From: Bacillus sp. (in: firmicutes)
Lineage (GTDB): Bacteria; Bacillota; Bacilli; Bacillales; Cytobacillaceae
Direction: 5' to 3'
Assembly: GCA_003457145.1 (NCBI GenBank)
Contig: DMSR01000008.1
Coordinates: 1 to 20,072 of the forward strand
Length of the DNA stretch: 20,072 nucleotides
Both the position numbers and the translations under genes were made by a program. Shown here in pieces: positions 1-8,196 of this stretch (its first letter is position 1; every line of letters begins with the position of its first letter). The notes beneath the pieces are model-generated. The model was not told the DNA's origin. It saw only the letters and a list, made by a program, of their open reading frames with translations, and ran no database searches.

Positions 1-84
1 CAAATCCCCTTCCTTTTCACTTTTCTTCTCCTTTTTAAGATTCACGCCGTCAAGAGTTCTAGCTTTTTTATTCTTAAAAAACAT
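1..84 (-). CDS. 5' end of an unidentified minus-strand gene (truncated by window edge)
   Basis: Only the first 28 codons lie in the window. The ATG is at 84-82 and is preceded on the minus strand by GGAGGG with 5 nt spacing, a good ribosome binding site. The visible peptide begins MFFKNKKARTLDGVN and continues with a very Lys/Glu-rich stretch without a stop to the edge. It has no recognisable motif; a highly charged N-terminus fits many cytosolic proteins. It is divergent from the GGDEF/EAL gene, so the two share the 85-388 spacer. In B. subtilis the genes next to yrrO are yrrM/yrrN on the same strand, so this neighbour does not fit that order. Function unknown. Confidence 0.55.
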   Translation of the reverse strand, partial: MFFKNKKARTLDGVNLKKEKKSEKEGDL

Positions 85-388
85 CAAATCCCTCCGCTGC
101 ATTCATCTTCCTTCCTTACAGGTTTTGCTTTAGGAGGGGAAATTATACTAATTGAAAAAGAGAGCATGGATGTCGATTTTTGGATTTATGCTTCAGCAAG
201 TTCACCAGGTTTTAGTTTTTTTGAAACAGGAAAGGGAACAAGCCCCTTTTACCATAAATCCCTACCGGATTAGGGATCTGATCGAATAAAAGAGCACTGA
301 GAATAATGCTATATATTACCAATATTACTGCTTACTAAATATTAGTAAAATTGAATAAGTATGAACCGAAGGAGAGATCGATAATTAA
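85..388. other. Divergent intergenic spacer with small inverted repeats
   Basis: No gene is seen in this ~300 nt stretch. It holds three short inverted repeats: AAAGGG/CCCTTT (231-249), ATCCCTA/TAGGGAT with a 6 nt loop (258-277), and TTACTAA/TTAGTAA with a 3 nt spacer (332-348). The last is the best operator candidate for the following gene. I checked for a cyclic-di-GMP riboswitch because the next gene turns over that nucleotide and saw no match to the GEMM core. No convincing -35/-10 pair could be assigned. Confidence 0.4.
332..348. promoter_or_regulatory. Perfect 7+3+7 palindrome upstream of the c-di-GMP gene
   Basis: TTACTAA-ATA-TTAGTAA is a perfect inverted repeat 41 nt before the start codon of the 987-aa protein. 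An imperfect similar stretch lies just before it (317-329). Size and symmetry suit a dimeric winged-helix repressor; operators of the MarR/DUF24 type in Bacillus (for example YodB sites) have a similar TACTA...TAGTA form. That assignment is inference from general resemblance. It could also be a chance AT-rich palindrome. Confidence 0.3.
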
Positions 389-3352
389 ATGTTTAAATTT
401 CAAAACTTCTTCAAAAAAGCGGACAATCCAAGTAATATAAAATCTCCTGGGGACTTTGAACACCCTCTATCTTATGAGGCGCTAACTGCTGATATATTAT
501 TCAATACCTATCCAGATCCGATTATAATCTTTAATAACGAAGGCCGAATCATTTCCATGAATCATGCAATTACTGATCTGGTTGGGAAAATCCCGGATAA
601 CATCCGGCAGTTTCTCAAACAAGTCAAACCCCCAAAAAATATTCAACAATCTCTTGAATGTTTTCAAAAAGCGTTACAAGGACAAAAGCAAATCTTTAAT
701 TCTGTTTTTATAAAAAAAGATGGTCATATAATGGAGGTGAATGTCGCTCTAATCCCAATACCCTCGCCGCAAGAGAGCGTGGAAGGGGTATTGGGGATTG
801 TACGGGATATCACCGAGCTAAGGAAAAAAAGTGAGACTTTGAGCAAAATGGAATTGAGTATTCATAATGCCGAGAAGCTTGTCAGCATTGGGGCATGGGA
901 TTATGACGTCATTGAGGATGAAGCTTTTTGGTCTGATCACATGTACGGAATTTTTGGAATTGAACGAGATGAAGTACCCTCCTATGAATCATTTTTTCGT
1001 CTGATCCACCCAGATGATCAGGATCATTTTTTGGAAAAATATAATGAAGCAATAAATAATAAAGACAATTTCCATGTGAAATACCGCATCATCCGGCCTG
1101 ACGGAGAAGAAAGGATTATGAATCAGCAAGCAAGCGTAAGTCTAGATGAAAACTTGAATGTTGTCAGGATAATTGGCATAACAGTGGATATCACTGAGCA
1201 AGAAATGATCCAGGAAAAGCTGGCTGAAAATCAGGAGCAGCTAAAAACGATTTCCAGTATTCTCGATGCCGGTATTTGGTCTGCCGACCCAAGGACCAAT
1301 AAGGTTTTATTTTGCTCGAGGGGCATTGAATCCATTTGCGGTTATCCCTCCCATGCGTTCGAAGAGGGAAAGATCCTCTGGGAGAATCTGATTTTTCCAG
1401 AGGATCTTAAAGGATACAAGGTAAGACAAGAACAGTTAAAGCGGGGTAAGGTTCCCAGGTATCCATACCGCATTGTCCATAAAAATGGCGAAATCATATG
1501 GGTACAGGATGAAATTATCCCTACATTTGATCGAAAAGGGAACCTGGTCCGTTTGGATGGGATCATCACAGATATTACAGAACAGAAGAAATCAGAAGAA
1601 CAATTGGCTTACTTAGCTTACCACGATTACCTAACGGACCTGCCAAACAGACGTATGTTCGAGCTTGAATTAGATTCTTTGATTGAAAAAGCACTGCTTT
1701 ATCATACGGAGTTCGCTCTTATCTATATAGATATGGATGGATTTAAACGAATAAATGATACATTAGGCCATCTGATCGGGGATAAATTACTAATTGAAAT
1801 TGCATCAAGGTTTAGGGATTGCCTGTCTTCGCATGATTTCCTGGCACGAATGGGAGGCGATGAATTTACAGCGCTGATCCGGAATATGAAAGATATCGAA
1901 CAACCTGTTATGGCCGCAAAGGAAATGATTAATAAAATTGAAGAACCTTATTTTATTAATGATTATGAAATCTACATTACTGCAAGCATAGGAATTGCCA
2001 CTTACCCAAATGACGGCGACGATGCACAAACCTTGCTGAAAAGGGCGGATACTGCCCTTTTCCGTGCAAAGGAAATGGGAAAGAATAACTATCAGATCTA
2101 TAACTCATCTATGAACATAGAATCTTATAAGTTATACACGCTTGATCGTGATTTAAGAAAGGCGATTAACAACAATGAATTTGTGATGCATTATCAGCCA
2201 AAGGTGGACGCGAAGTCAGGTAAAATGATTGGAGCAGAAGCGCTTATTCGCTGGGAGCATCCTAAATGGGGACTCGTTTCACCGAATGAATTTATCTCAT
2301 TGGCTGAACAGACAAATTTGATCTTCAGGATTACGGACTGGTCGTTCCGTGCCGTATGTGAACAAATAAAAGAATGGGAGAAAATGAACCTCCCCCTGGT
2401 GCCTGTATCCGTCAATATTTCTCCAAAACGGTTCTTGAAAAACGACTGGCTGGAAATGTTTTTGGGGATTGTCAAGGAACTGGACATAGATCCGAAATTA
2501 CTTGAGCTTGAAATTGTCGAAAGTGCGATTATCAGTAATGAAGAAGCATTCCTGTCCTCAATTGAGAAATTAAAAGAAGCAGGTATAAAGCTGTCGTTAG
2601 ACGACTTCGGAACTGGCTACTCGTCACTGCTGTATTTAAAAAAGTTCAAGGTTGATACTGTTAAAATTGACAGAGGATTTATAAAAGATGCATTTGACAG
2701 TAATGATCCCATCATTAAATCAATTATTTATCTTTCCCATGGGCTGAACATGAATGTCGTGGCGGAGGGGGTTGAAACAGAGGAACAATTGGCCTTTTTG
2801 CGTCAGCTGGAATGTGACCAAATACAAGGTTACTTATTTAGTAAACCTGTACCAGTAAAAGAATTTGAGAATATGCTGCTTCATCCGCTCCTGAGGGCCG
2901 GTAAGGGAGAGGCTAGAAAACCTTCAGTGGAAAGGCGCCGGGTATTCCGGGTGGAATTCACTTTCCCTTTAAGCGCAAAGATGACAATTATCAATGTAAA
3001 AGGAAAGCAAGTAAAATTAGGCAAAACAGAGGTTTTGGTTGAGGATATGGGAATGGGCGGCCTTAAGTTTTTTACCCACATCAATCTTCCGGTGAATCCA
3101 GAGATCCTGATCGAATTTGAAACAACTATTCTCAATGAACAAATATTTCTCCAAGGACATATCGTCTGGAAGCAAGAGGCCAATGACTTCTGGCATTACG
3201 GACTGCAATTCACCCTAAGTGAAGCTGAGGAGACAAATCTGACAGTTTTATTAAATAAACTGGCGATTAAATTACGAGAGAATCCTATTCCGGCAGATTG
3301 CCCTTTTATAAAGGAAAGTAAAGAAGCTTATTTGAACCGAATGCGTTTATAA
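389..3352 (+). CDS. Multidomain c-di-GMP signalling protein: PAS-PAS-PAS-GGDEF-EAL-PilZ
   Basis: A 987-residue soluble protein without membrane segments. Visible order: PAS (~30-145), PAS (~155-275), PAS (~285-405), diguanylate cyclase starting near HDYLTDLPNR (412) with intact GGDEF at 489-493, phosphodiesterase with EAL at 617-619, LELEIVES, DDFGTGYSSL at 738, KIDRGF, VAEGVE and QGYLFSKP, and a C-terminal PilZ (~845-975). The PilZ part keeps RxxxR (R850-R854) and has DMGMGG where the family has (D/N)xSxxG. The EAL catalytic acids and Lys look complete. The product-inhibition I-site (RxxD before GGDEF) reads SSHD, so the key Arg is missing. Both synthesis and hydrolysis look possible; which dominates cannot be read from sequence. 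The PAS domains presumably sense a ligand or redox state. AAGGAGAG precedes the ATG with rather long spacing (~14 nt), but an in-frame TAA just upstream fixes the start. Confidence 0.93.
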   Translation: MFKFQNFFKKADNPSNIKSPGDFEHPLSYEALTADILFNTYPDPIIIFNNEGRIISMNHAITDLVGKIPDNIRQFLKQVKPPKNIQQSLECFQKALQGQKQIFNSVFIKKDGHIMEVNVALIPIPSPQESVEGVLGIVRDITELRKKSETLSKMELSIHNAEKLVSIGAWDYDVIEDEAFWSDHMYGIFGIERDEVPSYESFFRLIHPDDQDHFLEKYNEAINNKDNFHVKYRIIRPDGEERIMNQQASVSLDENLNVVRIIGITVDITEQEMIQEKLAENQEQLKTISSILDAGIWSADPRTNKVLFCSRGIESICGYPSHAFEEGKILWENLIFPEDLKGYKVRQEQLKRGKVPRYPYRIVHKNGEIIWVQDEIIPTFDRKGNLVRLDGIITDITEQKKSEEQLAYLAYHDYLTDLPNRRMFELELDSLIEKALLYHTEFALIYIDMDGFKRINDTLGHLIGDKLLIEIASRFRDCLSSHDFLARMGGDEFTALIRNMKDIEQPVMAAKEMINKIEEPYFINDYEIYITASIGIATYPNDGDDAQTLLKRADTALFRAKEMGKNNYQIYNSSMNIESYKLYTLDRDLRKAINNNEFVMHYQPKVDAKSGKMIGAEALIRWEHPKWGLVSPNEFISLAEQTNLIFRITDWSFRAVCEQIKEWEKMNLPLVPVSVNISPKRFLKNDWLEMFLGIVKELDIDPKLLELEIVESAIISNEEAFLSSIEKLKEAGIKLSLDDFGTGYSSLLYLKKFKVDTVKIDRGFIKDAFDSNDPIIKSIIYLSHGLNMNVVAEGVETEEQLAFLRQLECDQIQGYLFSKPVPVKEFENMLLHPLLRAGKGEARKPSVERRRVFRVEFTFPLSAKMTIINVKGKQVKLGKTEVLVEDMGMGGLKFFTHINLPVNPEILIEFETTILNEQIFLQGHIVWKQEANDFWHYGLQFTLSEAEETNLTVLLNKLAIKLRENPIPADCPFIKESKEAYLNRMRL

Positions 3353-3370
3353 AAAGGCCCTTTTCCTAAA

Positions 3371-3510
3371 ACTTTGTTGCTTGTTCAATCCAAAGTAATC
3401 AGCATCTGGATTTTTACGGCTTTAATGCATTCACAGTTCAGAAGCTCCTCGAAAATAATCCCCGATTCCTATAAGAATGCGGATGCAAAGATGGTACGAA
3501 AAGCAACAAT
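3371..3510. repeat. Dispersed repeat element, copy A
   Basis: A ~140 bp intergenic element bounded by complementary ends: TTGTTGCTT at 3375-3383 and AAGCAACAA at 3501-3509. It shares strong similarity with 14065-14178: the ACTTTGTT head, a core reading ATCAGC.TCTGGATTTTTACG, and the CAACAATCAAT tail. It lies between the c-di-GMP gene and yrrO and contains no ORF. It is best described as a short interspersed, hairpin-capable element (MITE- or REP-like). No transposase is present in the window. Confidence 0.7.
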
Positions 3511-3561
3511 CAATGTGAAAGCACCCATTAAAATAGATGGACAATAAAAGGAGGTAACGAC

Positions 3562-4830
3562 ATGACAGCAGTGACAGACAGCATTTCACAAATTGTCGAT
3601 GGGAAACGTGTTATTGTGAAAAAACCGGAACTGCTAGCGCCAGCGGGAAATCTTGAGAAATTGAAGATTGCAGTACAATACGGTGCAGATGCCGTGTTTA
3701 TTGGCGGCCAGGAATATGGTTTGCGTTCGAACGCCGATAATTTTACGTTTGAAGAGATGAAAGAGGGCGTTGAGTTTGCAAAAAAATACGGCGCTAGAAT
3801 TTATGTGACCACCAATATCTTTGCCCATAATGAGAACATTGATGGCCTTGAAGATTATCTCATTGGGTTAAAGGAAGCGGGCGTAGCGGGAATTATTGTG
3901 GCTGATCCATTGATTATTGAAACTTGCCGCAAGGTTGCCCCAGAAATTGAAGTGCATCTAAGTACGCAGCAATCCCTTTCGAACTGGAAAGCAGTACAAT
4001 TCTGGAAGGAAGAAGGGTTGGAACGCGTTGTCCTTGCACGTGAGACAAGCGCAGAAGAAATTCGTGAAATGAAAGAAAAGGTCGATATCGAAATTGAAAC
4101 TTTCATCCACGGAGCAATGTGTATCGCCTACTCTGGACGATGCACTTTGAGTAATCACATGACCGCACGCGACTCCAATCGAGGAGGCTGCTGCCAGTCT
4201 TGCCGCTGGGATTATGATCTGTACACGGAAGATGGAAATCAAGAAAATGCGTTGTTTTCAGAAGGGGACGCACCATTTGCGATGAGTCCAAAGGATCTCA
4301 AGTTAATTGAATCGATCCCTCGTATGATTGAGCTAGGCATTGACAGTCTTAAAATTGAAGGCCGCATGAAGTCAATCCATTATATTGCGACGGTTGTAAG
4401 TGTGTACCGGAAGGTTATCGATGCATATTGTGCAGATCCTGAGAACTTCGTCATCAAGCAGGAATGGCTCGAAGAACTCGACAAATGTGCGAATCGTGAA
4501 ACGGCAACCGCCTTCTTTGAAGGGGTTCCGGGGTATAAAGAGCAAATGTTTGGAAACCATAGCAAGAAGACAACGTTTGATTTTGCCGGATTGGTACTTG
4601 GTTATGATGCAGAAACCAAGATGGTTACTCTTCAGCAAAGGAATTACTTCAAGCCTGGTGATGAAGTCGAATTCTTCGGACCAGAAATTGAGAATTTCAC
4701 ACAAGTAATCGAAACGATTTGGGATGAAGATGGAAATGAGCTTGATGTTGCAAGACATCCTCTGCAAATTGTTAAGTTCAAGATGGCCAAACCGGTATAC
4801 ATGAACAATATGATGCGGAAGGAGAAATAG
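3562..4830 (+). CDS. yrrO: Peptidase U32-family tRNA uridine-34 hydroxylation protein (YrrO/TrhP2)
   Basis: 422 residues, the length expected for B. subtilis YrrO. It starts with the family-typical PELLAPAGNLEKLKIAV. The U32 signature is complete around C187 and C194 (ETFIHGAMC..., GRCTLS), followed by C210/C211 and C214, the cysteines that bind the cofactor in this family. In B. subtilis YrrN and YrrO are needed for prephenate-dependent 5-hydroxyuridine at tRNA position 34, and YrrM then methylates it. AAAGGAGGT lies 6 nt before the ATG. Only 3 nt separate its stop from udk, so co-transcription is likely. Unlike the B. subtilis order, yrrN and yrrM are not directly upstream; a c-di-GMP gene and a repeat are there instead. 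Confidence 0.93.
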   Translation: MTAVTDSISQIVDGKRVIVKKPELLAPAGNLEKLKIAVQYGADAVFIGGQEYGLRSNADNFTFEEMKEGVEFAKKYGARIYVTTNIFAHNENIDGLEDYLIGLKEAGVAGIIVADPLIIETCRKVAPEIEVHLSTQQSLSNWKAVQFWKEEGLERVVLARETSAEEIREMKEKVDIEIETFIHGAMCIAYSGRCTLSNHMTARDSNRGGCCQSCRWDYDLYTEDGNQENALFSEGDAPFAMSPKDLKLIESIPRMIELGIDSLKIEGRMKSIHYIATVVSVYRKVIDAYCADPENFVIKQEWLEELDKCANRETATAFFEGVPGYKEQMFGNHSKKTTFDFAGLVLGYDAETKMVTLQQRNYFKPGDEVEFFGPEIENFTQVIETIWDEDGNELDVARHPLQIVKFKMAKPVYMNNMMRKEK

Positions 4831-4833
4831 TAC

Positions 4834-5469
4834 ATGGACCGCAAACCAGTTGTCATAGGTGTAGCCGGGGGCTCAGGCTCAGGTAAAACAAGTGTAACAA
4901 AAGCAATTTATGAAAGCTTTAAAGGCCATTCTATCCTGATGATAGAACAGGACTATTATTATAAGGATCAAAGCCATTTGCCAATGGAAGAGCGATTGAA
5001 AACAAATTACGATCATCCGCTGGCATTTGATAATGACCTTTTAATAAATCACCTGCAAAAACTGCTTCGTCATGAACCAATCGAGAAACCGGTTTATGAT
5101 TATACAGTCCATACAAGGTCCAGTGAAATTATTCCTGTTGAACCGAAGGATGTCATCATCCTTGAGGGAATCCTGATCCTCGAGGATGAAAGACTGAGAA
5201 ATTTAATGGATATGAAGCTTTATGTCGATACGGATGCTGATTTGAGGATTATCCGCAGATTGCTCCGTGACATCAAGGAGCGAAAGCGCTCGATGGACTC
5301 TGTCATTGAGCAGTACGTCAATGTTGTCAGGCCTATGCACAATCAGTTCATTGAGCCAACAAAGCGATATGCTGATGTGATAATTCCTGAAGGTGGACAT
5401 AATCATGTAGCAATCGACCTGATGGTAACAAAAATTCAAACAATTCTTGAACAAAAATCATTTTTGTGA
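4834..5469 (+). CDS. udk: Uridine kinase
   Basis: 211 residues, normal for uridine/cytidine kinase, which phosphorylates uridine and cytidine to UMP and CMP in pyrimidine salvage. The P-loop GGSGSGKT is at residues 12-19, followed by the substrate-region motifs DYYYK and NYDHPLAFD and the [13 protein letters not shown] lid-like segment. The ATG is 3 nt after the yrrO stop, with AAGGAG inside the yrrO 3' end as ribosome binding site, so the two genes are translationally close. It is followed by a series of hairpins that probably end this transcript before greA. Confidence 0.96.
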   Translation: MDRKPVVIGVAGGSGSGKTSVTKAIYESFKGHSILMIEQDYYYKDQSHLPMEERLKTNYDHPLAFDNDLLINHLQKLLRHEPIEKPVYDYTVHTRSSEIIPVEPKDVIILEGILILEDERLRNLMDMKLYVDTDADLRIIRRLLRDIKERKRSMDSVIEQYVNVVRPMHNQFIEPTKRYADVIIPEGGHNHVAIDLMVTKIQTILEQKSFL

Positions 5470-5490
5470 CACAATAGCATAGATAATGTT

Positions 5491-5530
5491 GGGACATAGG
5501 AGTACTTAAAATAAGTGCTTCTATTTGTCC
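5491..5530 (+). other. Long stem-loop after udk
   Basis: Pairing the left arm (5492-5508) with the right arm (5512-5530) gives 17 base pairs, including two G-U pairs and one 2-nt bulge, closed by an AAA loop. It lies 22 nt after the udk stop and is followed by AAATATATTTTATGG rather than a pure T-run, so it may be a terminator or a stabilising 3' structure. A second small hairpin (GGTCC/GGACT, 5544-5557) follows. Confidence 0.55.
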
Positions 5531-5568
5531 AAATATATTTTATGGTCCAATAGGACTGAATTTTACCT

Positions 5569-5610
5569 GCGCGGCCTTAATTTAGGACGCGCTCCTGTAT
5601 ATTTTTTTTA
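5569..5610 (+). terminator. Probable terminator between udk and greA
   Basis: GCGCG (5569-5573) and CGCGC (5588-5592) form a stem that continues through CCT/AGG around an internal mismatch. A T-rich tract (5602-5609) follows about 9 nt later. Placement before the greA promoter region supports a transcript end; the gap between stem and T-run is longer than in a classic intrinsic terminator. Confidence 0.5.
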
Positions 5611-5624
5611 ATACATAATATAAT
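5595..5624 (+). promoter_or_regulatory. Possible sigma-A promoter of greA
   Basis: A perfect TATAAT is at 5619-5624. The best -35, CTGTAT at 5595-5600, is weak, with 18 nt spacing. The position, about 50 nt before the greA start and after the udk terminator, makes a promoter likely here even though the -35 is poor. Confidence 0.45.
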
Positions 5625-5676
5625 ATTACACAATCTTTTTTTGGGGAATTGTGAAGACTAGAAGGAGTGAAGGATC

Positions 5677-6153
5677 TTGGCTACAGACAAAGTTTTTCCT
5701 ATGACATTGGCAGGAAAAGAAAAGCTGGAACAAGAATTGGAACAATTGAAATCTGTTAAACGTAAGGAAGTTGTTGAGAGAATCAAAATCGCCCGCAGCT
5801 TTGGCGATTTATCGGAAAACTCCGAGTATGATTCTGCAAAAGAGGAACAAGCTTTTGTTGAAGGTCGAATCACGACCCTTGAAAATATGATCCGAAACGC
5901 AAAAATTATCGAAGAAAGCGAATTAAGTACAGATTCAGTCAGCTTAGGCCGCACAGTAACTTTTGTTGAGCTTCCAGATGGTGATGAAGAGTCATATACA
6001 ATCGTAGGAAGCGCAGAGGCAGATCCATTTGAAGGGAAAATCTCTAATGAGTCTCCGATTGCTAAGAGCTTGATTGGACGTAAAGTTGGAGATGAAGTAT
6101 CCATACAGACTCCTGGCGGTGAAATGAGCGTTCGCATCACGTCTATCAGCTAA
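5677..6153 (+). CDS. greA: Transcription elongation factor GreA
   Basis: 158 residues, the usual GreA length. It binds the RNA polymerase secondary channel and stimulates cleavage of backtracked RNA. The N-terminal coiled coil (about 1-75) carries the conserved tip motif [16 protein letters not shown] with acidic residues D44 and E47; the C-terminal FKBP-like domain (about 80-158) contains GRTVTF and ends VRITSIS. The start is TTG, with GAAGGAG 9-10 nt upstream, and no better ATG. The gene is followed by a hairpin that also carries the ribosome binding site of pbpI. Confidence 0.97.
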   Translation: MATDKVFPMTLAGKEKLEQELEQLKSVKRKEVVERIKIARSFGDLSENSEYDSAKEEQAFVEGRITTLENMIRNAKIIEESELSTDSVSLGRTVTFVELPDGDEESYTIVGSAEADPFEGKISNESPIAKSLIGRKVGDEVSIQTPGGEMSVRITSIS

Positions 6154-6195
6154 AATTATATTTTATTCAAGCCGCTCTGGTTTGAAACCATCAAA

Positions 6196-6226
6196 CCTCG
6201 TCAAAACTTTTGACGAGGTGTTTTTT
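6196..6226 (+). terminator. greA terminator overlapping the pbpI ribosome binding site
   Basis: CCTCGTCAAAA pairs with TTTTGACGAGG (12-bp class stem, tiny loop), followed by TG and TTTTTT. This is a textbook intrinsic terminator for greA. Its right arm includes GAGGTG (6215-6220), the only plausible ribosome binding site for the next ATG at 6227, and the T-run forms the 6 nt spacer. Confidence 0.85.
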
Positions 6227-8002
6227 ATGCGAAAAAAAAGATTGCTTGGCTGGATTGGTATATGTATTGCTGGCATGGGACTGCTTTTGTTCAGGCTGGC
6301 TCAATTGCAGCTCCTAGATACTGAATCATTTTCCAAGCACGAGATTAATTTGATAGAAGCCAGTGTCCAGCAAAGGTCCCAGGAAATGGTCGTGGATAAT
6401 GGAAGAGGGAATTTCCTGGATCGTACTGGTCAGCCATTATCCTATGAAAAAGCGCCTGTACTTGTCCTATTCCCTTTTTTAAAAAAGATGAACTGGCAGG
6501 TTGACGAGGTTGCAAGGACAATAGGTGTTAATAAGTACGCGTTGGAGCATGCCGTGGAAGATTCTAGTGAACCTTTTGCCTTCGGTGACCCTGATCCGGT
6601 TACCCTTAGCAAAAAACAAATGGAAGCAATCAATGAAATGAAATTACCAGGTGTATTTGCTGTTGAGCGTAAATATCCATTAGCAAAAACACCTGCAGCC
6701 CAGCTGCTTGGCATCACCGGTGAAAATGATGGATTGCTCGAATCAAGATATGGTGAAAAGGATTTCCTGCCAAGAACGCTTATTGGGTTATCTGGGCTTG
6801 AAAAAAGTTTCGACGAGTTTTTAGTCGCGGAAGGGAAATCGCGTCTTGTTTACCATGTTGACGGTGAAGGGGCTCCGTTGTTTGGTATAAATGTGAAATA
6901 TATAGAGCCGGCAAACCCTTTTTATCCAATCAATTTGCAAACTTCCATCGATAAAGACCTTCAGTATGTTCTTGAAGATATCGCAGACAAATATAAAATC
7001 AATAAAGGTGGCCTCGTACTGCTTGATATCGAAACGAATAGTATATTATCTATGGTTTCACGGCCCTTAATCAATAAAGGAAATCCTTTCAGCGGAGAGG
7101 GAATAAAAAATATGATGGTCAAGCAGCATATCCCAGGTTCAGTATTCAAGACAGTAGTTGCCGCTGCTGCTATTGATACAGGGTATAACGACCCACAGCG
7201 TCTATTCGATTGCAGCAAAAAGATAAATGGTGAACCAGATGTAAAGTATGACCATGGAATGCTTGATTTTAATGACAGTTTTGCAAGGAGCTGCAATCGT
7301 ACTTTTGGGGAAATAGCAAGGGAACTGCAGGAGAAAGATCCGTTAATTCTAGAGAAGTATGCTAAGATGCTGTCAGTGACAGGTGGAGTTGGCTGGACAG
7401 GGGATATATTCCACCTTGAAGGCTTCAGGCAACTTCAGGATGAAGAAGAAGGCAGGGTCTTCCTGTCAGATGATGCAAGGAAGGACGGGAACTTTTCTGC
7501 ATTATCAGGCATTGGTCAGCATGAAGTAAGGGTATCACCGCTTTCCGTTGCAAACATGATGGCTACCATTGCAAGAGGCGGGGAAAAAGACATGGTAAGG
7601 GCAGTATTATCCATTCAATATCAAAATGGAACGGACATGACTGAATTTCCAAAGCAAGAGCTAAAAGGAGATAGGATTTCATCAATTACTGCTATGAAGC
7701 TTCAAAAGCTGTTACGCGAAGTAGTCTTAAATGAACATGGGACTGGAAGGTGGTTCATTGACTTGCCATATCAAGTCGCTGGCAAGTCCGGTACTGCAGA
7801 GACGGGCATTTATGAAGGGGAAAAACAGCTGCATAATAAGTGGTTTGCAGGCTATTTCCCTTACGAAAGTCCTAAATATGCATTAGTGGCAGTAAACCTT
7901 GGAGTGCCAGAAGACGAAGGTGGTGTCAATCTAATGTTTGCCGACGCAGTGCGAGCAATCTATGAATTTGAACATCCAAATGGTCTGACAAAAGAGAATT
8001 AA
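6227..8002 (+). CDS. pbpI: Class B penicillin-binding protein PBP4b (YrrR)
   Basis: 591 residues from the ATG at 6227, close to B. subtilis PbpI. A TTG further upstream in frame (6182) has no ribosome binding site, whereas the ATG has GAGGTG 6 nt before it and places the membrane anchor (LLGWIGICIAGMGLLLF) at the N-terminus. The transpeptidase domain is complete: SVFK with catalytic S305 and K308, SCN at 355-357 and KSG at 520-522. It cross-links peptidoglycan on the outer side of the membrane. In B. subtilis PBP4b is made in the mother cell under sigma-E, together with yrrS. No convincing sigma-E promoter was found in the 73 nt before the gene. Confidence 0.93.
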   Translation: MRKKRLLGWIGICIAGMGLLLFRLAQLQLLDTESFSKHEINLIEASVQQRSQEMVVDNGRGNFLDRTGQPLSYEKAPVLVLFPFLKKMNWQVDEVARTIGVNKYALEHAVEDSSEPFAFGDPDPVTLSKKQMEAINEMKLPGVFAVERKYPLAKTPAAQLLGITGENDGLLESRYGEKDFLPRTLIGLSGLEKSFDEFLVAEGKSRLVYHVDGEGAPLFGINVKYIEPANPFYPINLQTSIDKDLQYVLEDIADKYKINKGGLVLLDIETNSILSMVSRPLINKGNPFSGEGIKNMMVKQHIPGSVFKTVVAAAAIDTGYNDPQRLFDCSKKINGEPDVKYDHGMLDFNDSFARSCNRTFGEIARELQEKDPLILEKYAKMLSVTGGVGWTGDIFHLEGFRQLQDEEEGRVFLSDDARKDGNFSALSGIGQHEVRVSPLSVANMMATIARGGEKDMVRAVLSIQYQNGTDMTEFPKQELKGDRISSITAMKLQKLLREVVLNEHGTGRWFIDLPYQVAGKSGTAETGIYEGEKQLHNKWFAGYFPYESPKYALVAVNLGVPEDEGGVNLMFADAVRAIYEFEHPNGLTKEN

Positions 8003-8136
8003 CTTGTGTATTTATTGATCCTGAAAGTCTGCCAAATATCCAGTAAATAATTAATATCACATAATCCGGGCAGCGATTTTTTCTTGTCAGAGAGGCCAAA
8101 ATATTTAAGAAGAAAGCTTCAGTGAAATTAAAATTC

Positions 8137-8165
8137 TTCAAGTTTGCCTCAAGTCATGGTAGAAT
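8137..8165 (+). promoter_or_regulatory. Possible sigma-A promoter of yrrS
   Basis: TTCAAG (8137-8142) and TAGAAT (8160-8165) are separated by exactly 17 nt and lie about 30 nt before the yrrS start. Both hexamers are one to three changes from consensus. It would allow yrrS transcription independent of pbpI. Confidence 0.4.
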
Positions 8166-8196
8166 GTTGACAACCTTATAAGGGAGGGAAAAGATC

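Noticed and set aside
85..388. Cyclic-di-GMP (GEMM) riboswitch before the GGDEF/EAL gene
   Set aside because: No GEMM core sequence; only simple inverted repeats are visible.
3353..3370. Terminator after the c-di-GMP gene (AAAAGG.CCTTTT)
   Set aside because: The inverted repeat has no room for a loop, so it cannot form a terminator hairpin.
6182..6226. Upstream TTG start for pbpI
   Set aside because: No ribosome binding site, lies within the greA terminator region; the ATG at 6227 fits the family N-terminus.
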